A DNA stretch of 64,000 nucleotides, from NCBI RefSeq assembly GCF_012999535.1, contig NZ_JABBWV010000015.1, positions 62,001-126,000 on the forward strand, read 5' to 3'. Below the pieces are notes generated by a model that was not told the DNA's origin, did not search any database, and worked only from the letters and a program-made list of their open reading frames with translations. Below, one piece after another: positions 18,082 to 26,802 of the stretch (position 1 is its first letter; the number at the start of each line of letters is the position of its first letter). Position numbers and translations under genes: made by a program. This DNA is from Microbispora sp. H11081 (lineage in GTDB: Bacteria > Actinomycetota > Actinomycetes > Streptosporangiales > Streptosporangiaceae).

Positions 18082-20022
18082 TCAGCCGAAGGGGATCCAC
18101 GCCCGGTCGGCCAGCGTGGCCGCGTCGCTGACCTTGAGGCCGTTGTCGGACAGGGTCCACAGGTCGTCGCCGATGACGAGGGAACGGCGGATGCCCTGGC
18201 CGGCGGGGGCGAAGCCGCTCCTGCCGGCCTGCCCCGGGTGGCTGACGACGCCCAGCTTGGTGATCTCGCGGTCGCCCACCCGCAGGGCGAGGGCGGCGCT
18301 CCCCGCGATCCCGCCCTCGGTCCAGTTCACGAGCGGGAGCACGGCCAGCCCGGTGGCGGGCCAGTAGAGGAAGGCGTGCGGGTCCCACTCGGCCTCCGAG
18401 CCCGACCGCTCCTGGTGGAACCGCGACAGCACGGCGGGCGCGGCCGGGTCGGAGACGTCGAACAGCGAGATCTGCGTGCCGAGCGTGCGGCCCTCATCGC
18501 TCGCCTCCTGGCCCACGCCGATCAACCGCCCCTCGCCCGCCGGGTGGAGATAGGCGGAGAAGCCGGTGATCTTCAGCTCGCCGGTGACCTTCGGCGCGGC
18601 CGGGTCACGCAGGTCCAGCGCGTACAGGGGGTCGGTCTGGCGGAACGTCACCACGTAGCCGAGGCCGTCCATGAACCGGACGGAGTAGATCCGTTCGCCC
18701 CTGCCGAGGCCCGTCACCGAGCCGGTCGGGGAGAGCGTGCCGGCGTCGAGCACGTACACGCCGCTCTCGCTGCCGGACGCCTCCGCGCCGCTGGTCGTCG
18801 CCACCCGCAGATGGCCGTCGTACTCCGACAGGGAGTACTGGTTCAGCAGCCGTCCCGGCACCGATCCCGAGGCGACGTAGCGCGGGGCGCCGGGGGCGGA
18901 GACGTCGAAGCGGTGCACCTCCGTGCGCTCGGGGGGAGCGGTGGGCGTGGGCGCGGTGGCCGTCGCGCCGGGGATGGGCGCCACGTCGATCGGGCGGGCC
19001 GCCCACCACAGCGGGTTGCTGGTGACGTATAGGCTGCCCGCCGTCCCGTACACGGTGTCGCCGTCGGCCGCGACCGCGATCGGCGTGGGCGAGCCGAACG
19101 GCGTGGCGGCGGCCAGGTCGATCGTGTGGATGGTCAGCATCGAGGCCCCGGTGAAGCGCTCGGGATGGCTGACCCGGTCGCAGGCGACCCGCTCGGTGCG
19201 GCTCACACCGCCGGACTCGACGTCGTACGACGGCAGCCACGCGTCCGCGGGGGCGGACAGCACGGCCTGACGGTTGCCTTCGAGCAGTTCCTTCTCCGCC
19301 TCGTTCCCCTTCGGCGGGGGGAAGACGATCGCCGGCTGGGACCTGGCGACGAGCCGCACCACGGAGCCGGTCTGCCGGGCGTCGACGTGGTGCCCCCGCA
19401 CGGTCATCGCGCCGAGGACGCGCGGCTCGCCGGACAGGTCCACGAGGACGTATCTCGGGCCGCCGGGACCGTCCGCGGGCCTGGCCGTCGTCCCGAAGGG
19501 AATCACCCCGCCACCCTCGAACAGCACGAGCGCGCGGTCGCCGTGGACCAGCAGGTCGGCCTGGGCCCACGACTGGTCCTCGGGGACGAGCCGCAGCGTC
19601 GCCGTGACCTTCCGGCTCCTCGCGTCCACGACGCGCAGCACGCCCGCCGTGACCGTGACCACCCGTTCGCCGTCCGTCTTCACGAGGTCGGGCTCGTCCA
19701 CGCCCGCCTCGTGGGTGTTGGTGGTCGAGTGGGACGGCTGCCCGGACGCCGCCTCCCTGCCCGCGGCGACATCGGAGCGGGCCATGAGGAGCAGGCTCTC
19801 CTCGAAGCCCCAGGGGGTGACGTTCCGCGCGGCCGCCTGCCGCAGCCCTTCCGTCAGTTCGTCGCAGCCCGCGTACGCGACGAGCCGCACCTTCCCGGTC
19901 AGGTCGGCGGGGGAGGGCGGCGAGTCCGGAGTCGTACGGCCACCCGCGCAGGCCGTGGCTCCGGTGGCCCCCATGGCCAGCAGCGCGGCGACAACGCCGG
20001 CCGTACGGATCGATGTCCTCAT
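18082..20022 (-). CDS. Secreted lipoprotein with beta-propeller domain
   Basis: 646 aa. Signal peptide MRTSIRTAGVVAALLAMG with a lipobox-like GATAC (Cys25), then a Pro/Ser linker. The bulk is a beta-propeller of the PF09826 type, recognised from NTHEAGVDEPDLVKTDGERV and repeated blocks such as YVVTFRQTDPLYALDLRDP and GEGRLIGVGQEASDEG. These archaeal and actinobacterial propellers have no assigned function; surface location is inferred from the signal. The gene ends 4 bp after the glpD stop (convergent). Confidence 0.82.
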   Translation of the reverse strand: MRTSIRTAGVVAALLAMGATGATACAGGRTTPDSPPSPADLTGKVRLVAYAGCDELTEGLRQAAARNVTPWGFEESLLLMARSDVAAGREAASGQPSHSTTNTHEAGVDEPDLVKTDGERVVTVTAGVLRVVDARSRKVTATLRLVPEDQSWAQADLLVHGDRALVLFEGGGVIPFGTTARPADGPGGPRYVLVDLSGEPRVLGAMTVRGHHVDARQTGSVVRLVARSQPAIVFPPPKGNEAEKELLEGNRQAVLSAPADAWLPSYDVESGGVSRTERVACDRVSHPERFTGASMLTIHTIDLAAATPFGSPTPIAVAADGDTVYGTAGSLYVTSNPLWWAARPIDVAPIPGATATAPTPTAPPERTEVHRFDVSAPGAPRYVASGSVPGRLLNQYSLSEYDGHLRVATTSGAEASGSESGVYVLDAGTLSPTGSVTGLGRGERIYSVRFMDGLGYVVTFRQTDPLYALDLRDPAAPKVTGELKITGFSAYLHPAGEGRLIGVGQEASDEGRTLGTQISLFDVSDPAAPAVLSRFHQERSGSEAEWDPHAFLYWPATGLAVLPLVNWTEGGIAGSAALALRVGDREITKLGVVSHPGQAGRSGFAPAGQGIRRSLVIGDDLWTLSDNGLKVSDAATLADRAWIPFG

Positions 20023-20067
20023 GCTTCCAAGACGGATCGGATCGGAAACGGGTTCGACGGCCGGGAT

Positions 20068-20100
20068 CTAGGGTTGCTAGGTTGTGCCTAATAGTCCTAG
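20068..20100. promoter_or_regulatory. Nested palindrome, probable TetR operator
   Basis: CTAGG (20068-20072) with CCTAG (20096-20100), and inside them TAGG (20078-20081) with CCTA (20087-20090). Both pairs are symmetric about base 20084. It lies 15 bp before the TetR start, as expected for an autoregulatory operator. Confidence 0.65.
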
Positions 20101-20114
20101 GAAGGGATGGGCGG

Positions 20115-20708
20115 ATGCGAAGGGCCGGGCTTACGGCGGACCGGGTGACGCTCGCCGGCGCCGAACTGGCGGACGAGGCCGGGCTCGACCACGTGACCAT
20201 GTCGGCGGTGGCGCGGCGGCTCGGCGTGAAGGACGCCAGCCTCTACGCGCACGTGCGCAGCCTGGAGGATCTGCGCGGGCGGATCGCGCTGCTCGCCGCC
20301 GACGAGAAGACCCTCCGGATCGCGGAGGCGATCGCCGGACGGGCCGGGAAGGACGCGCTGGTCGCGTACGCGAACGCCTGGCGGCAGTACGCCCACGACC
20401 ACCCGGGCCGATACCTGGCGACGCAGATCCCGATGCGGATCGATCCCGAGCTCGTGGCCCGGGCTCCCGGGCCGCGACGCGCGATCGAGCTGACCTACGG
20501 CATGCTGCGCGCCTACGCGCTGGAGGAGCCCGACCTGACCGACGCGGTCCGGCTGATGCGCAGCACGCTCCACGGCTTCACCAGCCTCGAGGCCGCGGGC
20601 GGGTTCGCGCACGAGCGCCCGGCGCAGGACACGTGGATCCGCTGCCTCGACGCCCTGCACACCCTCCTGGAGCACTGGCCCTCGCGCCCCGAAGGAGACC
20701 CCGCATGA
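20115..20708 (+). CDS. TetR-family regulator with WHG-type C-terminal domain
   Basis: 197 aa from ATG 20115. Helix-turn-helix in residues 5-50 (LAGAELADEAGLDHVTMSAV, ARRLGVKDASLYAHVRSLED). The C-terminal part (RQYAHDHPGRYLATQIPM; MRSTLHGFTSLEAAGGFA) matches the TetR C-terminal WHG family. It overlaps the next gene by 4 bp (ATGA), so it is co-expressed with the hydrolase. A nested palindrome precedes it. The ligand is unknown. Confidence 0.9.
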   Translation: MRRAGLTADRVTLAGAELADEAGLDHVTMSAVARRLGVKDASLYAHVRSLEDLRGRIALLAADEKTLRIAEAIAGRAGKDALVAYANAWRQYAHDHPGRYLATQIPMRIDPELVARAPGPRRAIELTYGMLRAYALEEPDLTDAVRLMRSTLHGFTSLEAAGGFAHERPAQDTWIRCLDALHTLLEHWPSRPEGDPA

Positions 20709-21544
20709 CCAGCCCGATCGTCGGCCGCCTGCGCGTGGACGGCGCCACCCTGCGCTACGAGGTGCGCGGCAGCGGCCCGCTCCTCCTGCTGATCCCCGGC
20801 GGCACGGGCGGCGCGGCCGCCTACGACGGGGTCGCCGACGGCCTGGCCGCCGAATACACGGTCGCGTCCTATGATCCGCGCGGCCTGTCCCGCAGCCCCC
20901 TGGACGACCCGGAGGCCGAGCAGCGGGTCGCGCGGCACGCCGACGACGCGGTGCGGCTGCTTGACCTGCTGTCTCCGGACGCGCCCGCCCGCGTGGCCGG
21001 CTGCAGTTCCGGCGCGATCGTCGCGCTGCACCTGCTCACCACGCACCCCGAGCGCGTCGAGCGGGTCGTGGCGCACGAGCCGCCGGTGGTCGAGGTGCTG
21101 CCGGACGCCGCCGAGCACCGGGCGCTGCTCGCCCGCGTCGCGGACACGTTCCGCCGGGAGGGGCTCATGCCCGCGGCCGCGGTGTTCGCGGCCGGCCTCA
21201 GGAGGCCCGGCGACCCCGTCGAGCCCCCGGCGGCCATAGCGCCGCCGCCGGGCCGGGCCTTGACGGATATGTCGTACTTTCTCGGGCGTATCGTGCCGAG
21301 CTTCATGGCGTACAGGCCGGATGTGGACCGCCTGGCGGCGCTGTCGGACCGGCTCGTGCTCGCGGCCGGCACGGACTCGGTCGGTGAGCTGCCCTATCGT
21401 CCCGCCGCCTTCCTGGCAGAACGCCTCGGCACGGAGCTCGTCCACTTCCCCGGCGGCCACGTGGGGCTCACCACGCACCCCGCCGAGTTCGGGGAGACGC
21501 TGCGCGCGGTCCTGAGCGCCCAGCGGCCCATTACCAGGCGGTAG
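20705..21544 (+). CDS. Alpha/beta-hydrolase
   Basis: 279 aa. Oxyanion region LLLIPGGTGGAAAYDGVADG, nucleophile elbow AGCSSGAIVAL (GxSxG with Ser), catalytic His in HFPGGHVGLTTHP. The acid residue is probably in the GTDSVGELP strand. Start codon overlaps the TetR stop; AAGGAG lies 8-10 bases upstream. The substrate cannot be told from the sequence; control by the linked TetR protein is likely. Confidence 0.88.
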   Translation: MTSPIVGRLRVDGATLRYEVRGSGPLLLLIPGGTGGAAAYDGVADGLAAEYTVASYDPRGLSRSPLDDPEAEQRVARHADDAVRLLDLLSPDAPARVAGCSSGAIVALHLLTTHPERVERVVAHEPPVVEVLPDAAEHRALLARVADTFRREGLMPAAAVFAAGLRRPGDPVEPPAAIAPPPGRALTDMSYFLGRIVPSFMAYRPDVDRLAALSDRLVLAAGTDSVGELPYRPAAFLAERLGTELVHFPGGHVGLTTHPAEFGETLRAVLSAQRPITRR

Positions 21545-21564
21545 CCAGGAGCGAGGCTCCGGAA

Positions 21565-21570
21565 TATTCT
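21565..21570 (+). promoter_or_regulatory. -10 box implying a leaderless transcript
   Basis: TATTCT lies exactly at -12 to -7 relative to ATG 21577, and no ribosome site is near that ATG. Transcription would begin at the start codon. A small hairpin (GGAGC 21548-21552, GCTCC 21556-21560) just upstream may end the previous operon. Confidence 0.5.
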
Positions 21571-21576
21571 TCGGCC

Positions 21577-23133
21577 ATGGGTGCCATGAATCGGACGCTC
21601 GACGCGGCCATGGTCGACCGGATCCTCACGCACGTCTCCTCCGAGGGCAAGACGCGGGAGATCCTCGCGCCGTTCACCGGCGACGTCCTGGCCGAGGTCC
21701 CGATCTCCACCCGGGACGACGTCCGGGAGGCGTACGCCAGGGCCGGGCAGGCGCGGGAGGCGTGGGCGGCGCTGCCGGTCCGCGAACGGGTCAAACCCTT
21801 CCTCCGGCTCCACGACGCGCTGCTCGACCGGCGCGCCGACCTGCTCGACGTGGTGCAGTGGGAGACGGGCAAGGCGCGCCGCCACGCGTACGAGGAAGTC
21901 GCCGACGTGGCGGGCTGCGTGCTCTACTACGCGCGGCGGGCGGCCGGGCTGCTGGAGCCGAAGCGCAGGCAGGGCATCTTCCCGGTCGCCACCCGTACGA
22001 CCGAGCTGCGCCACCCCAAGGGCACGGTCGCCGTGATCAGCCCGTGGAACTACCCGCTGGCCCTCGGCGTCACCGACGTCGTCCCCGCCCTGATGGCCGG
22101 CAACGCGGTCGTGCACAAGCCCGACACCCAGACCCCGCTGTCCGCGCTGTGGACGATCGACCTGCTGGCCGAGCTGGGCATGCCGCGCGACATCTGGCAG
22201 GTCGTGCTCGGCGACCCCGAGGAGATCGGCGAGCCGCTGATCGACGGCGCCGACTACGTCGCGTTCACCGGCTCGACGCGCGGCGGGCGGAGGATCGCGG
22301 AAGAGGCGGCCAAGCGGCTCATCGGCTGCTCACTGGAGCTCGGCGGCAAGAACCCGATGGTCGTGCTCGACGACGCCGACCTCGACGTCGCGGCGCAGGG
22401 CGCGATCCGGGCCTGCTTCACCAATGCCGGGCAGCTGTGCCTCTCGATCGAGCGGATCTACGTGCACGAGGCCGTCGCCGCCGCCTTCCGCGACAAGTTC
22501 GTGCGGGCGGTGGAGAACATGAGGATCGGCCCCGGCCTCGACTGGGACCCGCAGATGGGCTCGCTCACCTCGCAGCGGCAACTCGACGCGGTCGTCGCGC
22601 ACGTCGAGGACGCGGTCGCCAAGGGCGCCACGGTGCTGACGGGTGGCCGGCCGCGGCCCGACCTCGGCCCGTTCTTCTACGAGCCGACCGTGCTCGACGG
22701 CGTCGGCGAGGACATGGCCGTCTGCAGGGACGAGACGTTCGGGCCGGTCGTGTCGCTCTACCGCTTCAGGGACGACGACGAGGCGGTCCGCGCGGCCAAC
22801 GACACGGCGTACGGGCTGAACGCCTCGATCTGGACCAGGGACGTCGCGCGGGGCCGCCGCCTCGCCGCCCGGATCAAGGCGGGCACCGTCAACATCAATG
22901 AGGGGTACGGCTCGGCGTACGCCTCCTATGACGCGCCGATGGGCGGGATGAGGTCGTCCGGGCTCGGCCGCCGCCACGGGGCCGAAGGCCTGCTGAAGTA
23001 CACGGAGGTCCAGACGGTGTCGAGCCAGGCCACGTGGCTGGGCTTCGAGCCGATCCTCGGCATGACCTACGACAAGTACGCCGACACCCTCTCCGGCGTG
23101 CTCAAAACCATGAAACGCCTCCACCTCAAATAA
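21577..23133 (+). CDS. Aldehyde dehydrogenase, succinate-semialdehyde dehydrogenase type
   Basis: 518 aa. ALDH fold with SPWNYPLALG, AFTGSTRGGRRIAEEA (NAD site), general base Glu254 in LELGGKNP and nucleophile Cys288 in NAGQLC. The N-terminal extension and the C-terminal block SQATWLGFEPILG are typical of actinobacterial GabD2-type enzymes that oxidise succinic semialdehyde to succinate. Substrate by homology only. It probably starts as a leaderless message. Followed by a tandem duplication and a palindromic repeat element. Confidence 0.88.
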   Translation: MGAMNRTLDAAMVDRILTHVSSEGKTREILAPFTGDVLAEVPISTRDDVREAYARAGQAREAWAALPVRERVKPFLRLHDALLDRRADLLDVVQWETGKARRHAYEEVADVAGCVLYYARRAAGLLEPKRRQGIFPVATRTTELRHPKGTVAVISPWNYPLALGVTDVVPALMAGNAVVHKPDTQTPLSALWTIDLLAELGMPRDIWQVVLGDPEEIGEPLIDGADYVAFTGSTRGGRRIAEEAAKRLIGCSLELGGKNPMVVLDDADLDVAAQGAIRACFTNAGQLCLSIERIYVHEAVAAAFRDKFVRAVENMRIGPGLDWDPQMGSLTSQRQLDAVVAHVEDAVAKGATVLTGGRPRPDLGPFFYEPTVLDGVGEDMAVCRDETFGPVVSLYRFRDDDEAVRAANDTAYGLNASIWTRDVARGRRLAARIKAGTVNINEGYGSAYASYDAPMGGMRSSGLGRRHGAEGLLKYTEVQTVSSQATWLGFEPILGMTYDKYADTLSGVLKTMKRLHLK

Positions 23134-23144
23134 CCCCACCCATA

Positions 23145-23172
23145 AAGCCCCCCTCATGAAGCCCCCCTCATG
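23145..23172 (+). repeat. 14-bp tandem duplication next to palindromic element copy 1
   Basis: AAGCCCCCCTCATG occurs twice in a row (23145-23158 and 23159-23172), directly before the outer arm of the large repeat. Confidence 0.9.
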
Positions 23173-23173
23173 C

Positions 23174-23411
23174 CGTGATCTTGCAGTTTGTCGCAGGCGT
23201 ACGCCTTGAGCTGGAGCGGAACCCTCCGTGATCATGCAGAAAAACTCTCTATCGGCCTCTCACCTCGGACGACATCCACCGTGATCATGCGATTGCATGA
23301 TCACGACATGCGAAAGACGAGGTCGGGGGGTCATCCGCGGAATTACTGCAAGATCACGACGAATAGGCGCCCAGGTGAGCGGCCATCCGTGCGACAAACT
23401 ACAAGATCACG
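23174..23411. repeat. Palindromic interspersed element, copy 1 (complete, 238 bp)
   Basis: Three nested pairs of arms. Outer arms 23174-23195 and 23390-23411 (core GTGATCTTGNAGTTTGTCGC, one mismatch). Middle arms CGTGATCATGCAG (23227-23239) and CTGCAAGATCACG (23346-23358). Central perfect hairpin CGTGATCATGC (23280-23290), loop GATT, complement 23295-23305. Gaps are symmetric: 31 and 40 bp on both sides. No ORF of its own. It lies between a dehydrogenase gene and the start of the GMC oxidoreductase gene. Confidence 0.92.
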
Positions 23412-23425
23412 GTGGTGGGGATGGG

Positions 23426-25129
23426 ATGGGTGGGGTTGTGGATTACGACGTTGTGGTGATCGGGTCGGGGTTCGGCGGGAGTGTGACCGCGCTGCGGCTC
23501 ACTGAGAAGGGTTACTCGGTCGGCGTCATCGAGGCCGGCCGGCGGTTCGACGAGAAGACCCTGCCCAAGACCTCGTGGCGGGCCAGGGACTTCCTGTGGG
23601 CTCCCGCGCTCGGCCTCAAGGGCATCCAGCGCATCCACGTCCTGCGCGGCGCCAACGGCGTGATGGTGCTGGCCGGGGCCGGCGTGGGCGGCGGCTCGCT
23701 CGTCTACGCCAACACGCTGTACGAGCCCCTCGCCCCGTTCTACGAGGACCCGCAGTGGCGCCACATCACCGACTGGAAGGCGGAGCTCGCCCCCTACTAC
23801 GACCAGGCCAAACGGATGCTCGGCGTGGTGGAGAACCCCACGGTGACCGCCGCCGACGAGGTGATGAGGAAGGTCGCGGAGCGGATGGGCGTCGGCCACA
23901 CCTTCCGCCTCGCACCGGTCGGGGTGTTCTTCGGCGAGCCGGGGGCCGAGGTCGACGACCCCTACTTCGGCGGGGTGGGGCCACGCCGACGCGGCTGTGT
24001 CGAGTGCGGCGAGTGTATGACCGGCTGCCGCCACGGCGCCAAGAACATGCTGATCAAGAACTACCTCTACCTGGCCGAGAAGGCCGGGGCCAGGGTCCAC
24101 CCGGAGACCACCGTGACCGGCGTACGGCCCGTCGAGGGCGGCTACGAGATCACGGTGAAGCGCACCGGGGTGTTCGGCTCCACCCGCACGCTGACCGCCG
24201 CCCAGGTGGTCTTCGCGGCCGGCACGTACGGCACCCAGCTCCTGCTCCACCGGCTGAGGGCGACGACGCTGCCCCGGATCTCGCCCCGGCTCGGCGCGCT
24301 GACGAGGACGAACTCCGAGGCGCTGCTCGGCTTCGAGCGCCTCGCCACGAAGGGCGTCAAGCTCAACCGCGGCGTGGCGATCACCTCCTCGATCCATCCG
24401 GACGCGGAGACGCACATCGAGCCGGTCAGGTACGGCGACGGCTCCAACGCCATGGGCCTGCTGCGCACGCTGCTCGTGGACGGCGGCGGCCGGGCTCCCC
24501 GGTGGCTGAAGTTCCTGGGCGCGGCGCTGCGGCGGCCACGCGTGCTGGCCCGGCTGGTCAACCACCGCGGGTGGTCGGAGCGCGCGGTCATCGCCCTGGT
24601 CATGCAGGCCAAGGACAACTCGATCACGCTGTCCATGAAGGGCGGCAGGCTGCGGGCGGGGCCGGGCCACGGCGAGCCGAACCCCACCTGGATCCCGGCC
24701 GGGCACGAGGCCGTACGCCTGGCGGCGGAGGAGGTCGGCGGCATGCCCGGCGGTTCCTGGCTCGACCTGTTCGACATCCCGGCTACGGCGCATTTCCTCG
24801 GCGGCTGCGCGATCGGCGACTCGCCCGAGACGGGTGTGATCGACCCCTACCACCGCGTTTACGGGTACGACGGCCTGCACGTCGTCGACGGCTCCGCCGT
24901 GTCGGCGAACCTCGGGGTGAACCCCTCCCTCACGATCACCGCCCAGGCCGAGCGCGCGATGGCGCTGTGGCCGAACAAGGGCGAGCGGGACCGCCGCCCC
25001 GCCCCCGGCTCGCCGTACGTGCGGCTCACCCCGGTCGCGCCCGTACGGCCAGTGGTCCCGGCGTCCGCGCCGGGGGCGCTGCGCCTGCCCATCGTGGAGA
25101 TCACCGGACCTCCGTCGCCCGACGGGTGA
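23426..25129 (+). CDS. choD: GMC oxidoreductase, ChoD (cholesterol oxidase)-like
   Basis: 567 aa from ATG 23426, 15 bp after a palindromic repeat; GTG 23438 is possible. FAD motif DVVVIGSGFGGSVTALRL, LAGAGVGGGSLVYANTL, a Cys cluster CVECGECMTGCRHGAKN, and the GMC active-site pair: His in AHFLGGC and Asn in NLGVNPSLTI. Matches the mycobacterial ChoD-type protein that sits near guaB3 and guaA; sterol oxidase activity of that type is doubtful, so the true substrate is open. guaA follows after 77 bp. Confidence 0.85.
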   Translation: MGGVVDYDVVVIGSGFGGSVTALRLTEKGYSVGVIEAGRRFDEKTLPKTSWRARDFLWAPALGLKGIQRIHVLRGANGVMVLAGAGVGGGSLVYANTLYEPLAPFYEDPQWRHITDWKAELAPYYDQAKRMLGVVENPTVTAADEVMRKVAERMGVGHTFRLAPVGVFFGEPGAEVDDPYFGGVGPRRRGCVECGECMTGCRHGAKNMLIKNYLYLAEKAGARVHPETTVTGVRPVEGGYEITVKRTGVFGSTRTLTAAQVVFAAGTYGTQLLLHRLRATTLPRISPRLGALTRTNSEALLGFERLATKGVKLNRGVAITSSIHPDAETHIEPVRYGDGSNAMGLLRTLLVDGGGRAPRWLKFLGAALRRPRVLARLVNHRGWSERAVIALVMQAKDNSITLSMKGGRLRAGPGHGEPNPTWIPAGHEAVRLAAEEVGGMPGGSWLDLFDIPATAHFLGGCAIGDSPETGVIDPYHRVYGYDGLHVVDGSAVSANLGVNPSLTITAQAERAMALWPNKGERDRRPAPGSPYVRLTPVAPVRPVVPASAPGALRLPIVEITGPPSPDG

Positions 25130-25161
25130 GTGTGGCCGGGCGGTACGCGTCACCGCGCCGA

Positions 25162-25167
25162 TAGACT
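25162..25167 (+). promoter_or_regulatory. guaA -10 box
   Basis: TAGACT at 25162-25167, 40 bp before the GTG start. The same TAGACTG 7-mer occurs in front of guaB at 7612-7618, although the flanks differ. No good -35 is seen. Confidence 0.4.
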
Positions 25168-25206
25168 GGCGTTACCGCCTCGCTGCCTTCATGGGGGTCC
25201 TTTCCA

Positions 25207-26754
25207 GTGTCCGAGTTCGACACGGTGCTCGTCGTGGACTTCGGCGCGCAGTACGCGCAGCTGATCGCCCGACGGGTGCGTGAGTGCCACGTCTACTCCG
25301 AGATCGTCCCGTCGTCCATGCCGGTCTCCGAGATGCTGGAGCGGAAGCCCAAGGCGATCATCCTGTCCGGCGGACCTTCGTCGGTGTACGCCGAGGGCGC
25401 CCCGCCGGTGCCGGACGGCCTGTTCGAGACCGGGGTGCCGACCTTCGGCATCTGCTACGGCTTCCAGGCCATGGCCCAGGCGCTCGGCGGCGAGGTCGCC
25501 AGGACCGGCTCCGCCGAGTTCGGCGGGACCGCGCTCAAGGTCGTCGACGAGGGACGGCTGTTCGCCGGTCTCCCGGCCGCCCAGACCGTCTGGATGTCCC
25601 ACGGCGACTCGGTGGTCGGCGCCCCTGCCGGGTTCGCCGTCACGGCCGCCACCGACGCCACCCCGGTCGCCGCGATGGAGGACCCCGCGCGCGGCCTGTA
25701 CGGCGTGCAGTTCCACCCTGAGGTGCTCCATTCCGAGCACGGGCAGCAGGTGCTCAAGCACTTCCTGGAGGCGGCGGGCTGCCGTCCCTCCTGGACCATG
25801 CTCAACATCGTCGAGGACGCCGTGGAGGCGGTGCGCGCCCAGGTGGGCGACGGCCGCGCGATCTGCGGCCTGTCGGGCGGCGTGGACTCCGCGGTGGCGG
25901 CCGCGATCGTGCAGCGGGCCATCGGTGACCGGCTGACCTGCGTGTTCGTCGACCATGGCCTGCTGCGTAAGGGCGAGGCGGAGCAGGTCGAGCGGGACTT
26001 CGTCGAGGTGACCGGCGTCAAGCTGCGCGTGGTGGACGCCTCGGAGCGCTTCCTCAAGGCGCTGTCGGGCGTCACCGACCCGGAGGAGAAGCGCAAGATC
26101 ATCGGCCGGGAGTTCATCCGGGTCTTCGAGGACGAGCAGCGCGCGATCCTCGCCGACGGGCCGGTGGACTTCCTCGTGCAGGGCACGCTCTACCCGGACG
26201 TGGTCGAGTCGGGCGGCGGCACGGGCACCGCGAACATCAAGTCGCACCACAACGTGGGCGGGCTGCCGGACGACCTCAAGTTCCAGTTGGTCGAGCCGTT
26301 GCGCACGCTGTTCAAGGACGAGGTGCGGCGGGCCGGCGAAGAGCTCGGGCTGCCTCCGGCGATGGTCTGGCGCCAGCCGTTCCCCGGGCCCGGCCTCGGC
26401 ATCCGGATCATCGGCGAGGTCACCCGCGACCGCCTCGACCTGCTGCGCGAGGCCGACGCGATCGCGCGGGAGGAGCTCACCCGCGCCGGTCTCGACCGCG
26501 ACATCTGGCAGTGCCCGGTCGTGCTGCTGGCCGACGTCCGCTCGGTCGGCGTGCAGGGTGACGGGCGCACGTACGGCCACCCCGTCGTGCTGCGGCCGGT
26601 GTCCTCCGAGGACGCCATGACCGCCGACTGGTCGCGGGTGCCGTACGACGTGCTTTCGCGCATCTCCACCCGGATCACCAACGAGGTCCGCGAGGTCAAC
26701 CGCGTGGTGCTCGACGTAACGAGCAAGCCGCCGGGCACCATCGAGTGGGAATGA
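25207..26754 (+). CDS. guaA: GMP synthase (glutamine-hydrolysing)
   Basis: 515 aa from GTG 25207. N-terminal glutamine amidotransferase: [18 protein letters not shown], nucleophile Cys in [12 protein letters not shown], His/Glu in FHPEVLHS. Then the ATP pyrophosphatase P-loop [13 protein letters not shown] and the dimerisation domain ending [12 protein letters not shown]. It converts XMP to GMP, the step after GuaB. guaB and guaB3 are about 15 kb to the left; the insertion of accessory genes between them is a local feature. Confidence 0.98.
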   Translation: MSEFDTVLVVDFGAQYAQLIARRVRECHVYSEIVPSSMPVSEMLERKPKAIILSGGPSSVYAEGAPPVPDGLFETGVPTFGICYGFQAMAQALGGEVARTGSAEFGGTALKVVDEGRLFAGLPAAQTVWMSHGDSVVGAPAGFAVTAATDATPVAAMEDPARGLYGVQFHPEVLHSEHGQQVLKHFLEAAGCRPSWTMLNIVEDAVEAVRAQVGDGRAICGLSGGVDSAVAAAIVQRAIGDRLTCVFVDHGLLRKGEAEQVERDFVEVTGVKLRVVDASERFLKALSGVTDPEEKRKIIGREFIRVFEDEQRAILADGPVDFLVQGTLYPDVVESGGGTGTANIKSHHNVGGLPDDLKFQLVEPLRTLFKDEVRRAGEELGLPPAMVWRQPFPGPGLGIRIIGEVTRDRLDLLREADAIAREELTRAGLDRDIWQCPVVLLADVRSVGVQGDGRTYGHPVVLRPVSSEDAMTADWSRVPYDVLSRISTRITNEVREVNRVVLDVTSKPPGTIEWE

Positions 26755-26790
26755 TCCTGGATCAACAGGAATAGATCCGGCGTCTCTGGA

Positions 26791-26796
26791 TAGGGT
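26791..26796 (+). promoter_or_regulatory. -10 box implying a leaderless transcript
   Basis: TAGGGT lies at -12 to -7 relative to GTG 26803, with no ribosome site before that start. This is the geometry of leaderless actinobacterial messages. Confidence 0.5.
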
Positions 26797-26802
26797 GACG
26801 CG

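Noticed and set aside
23174-23411. The nested repeat as a CRISPR array or as part of a rho-independent terminator set
   Set aside because: The boxes are inverted pairs, not direct repeats; the gaps are 31 and 40 bp in mirror order, there is no leader or cas gene, and no T-runs follow the stems.
23174-23411. The repeat as a classical insertion sequence with target-site duplication
   Set aside because: No transposase ORF and no clear short direct repeat at the borders of copies 1 and 2, though an internally deleted MITE cannot be ruled out.
25130-25206. A purine riboswitch before guaA
   Set aside because: The leader after the likely -10 box is only about 33 bases, too short for a purine aptamer, and no aptamer motif is visible.
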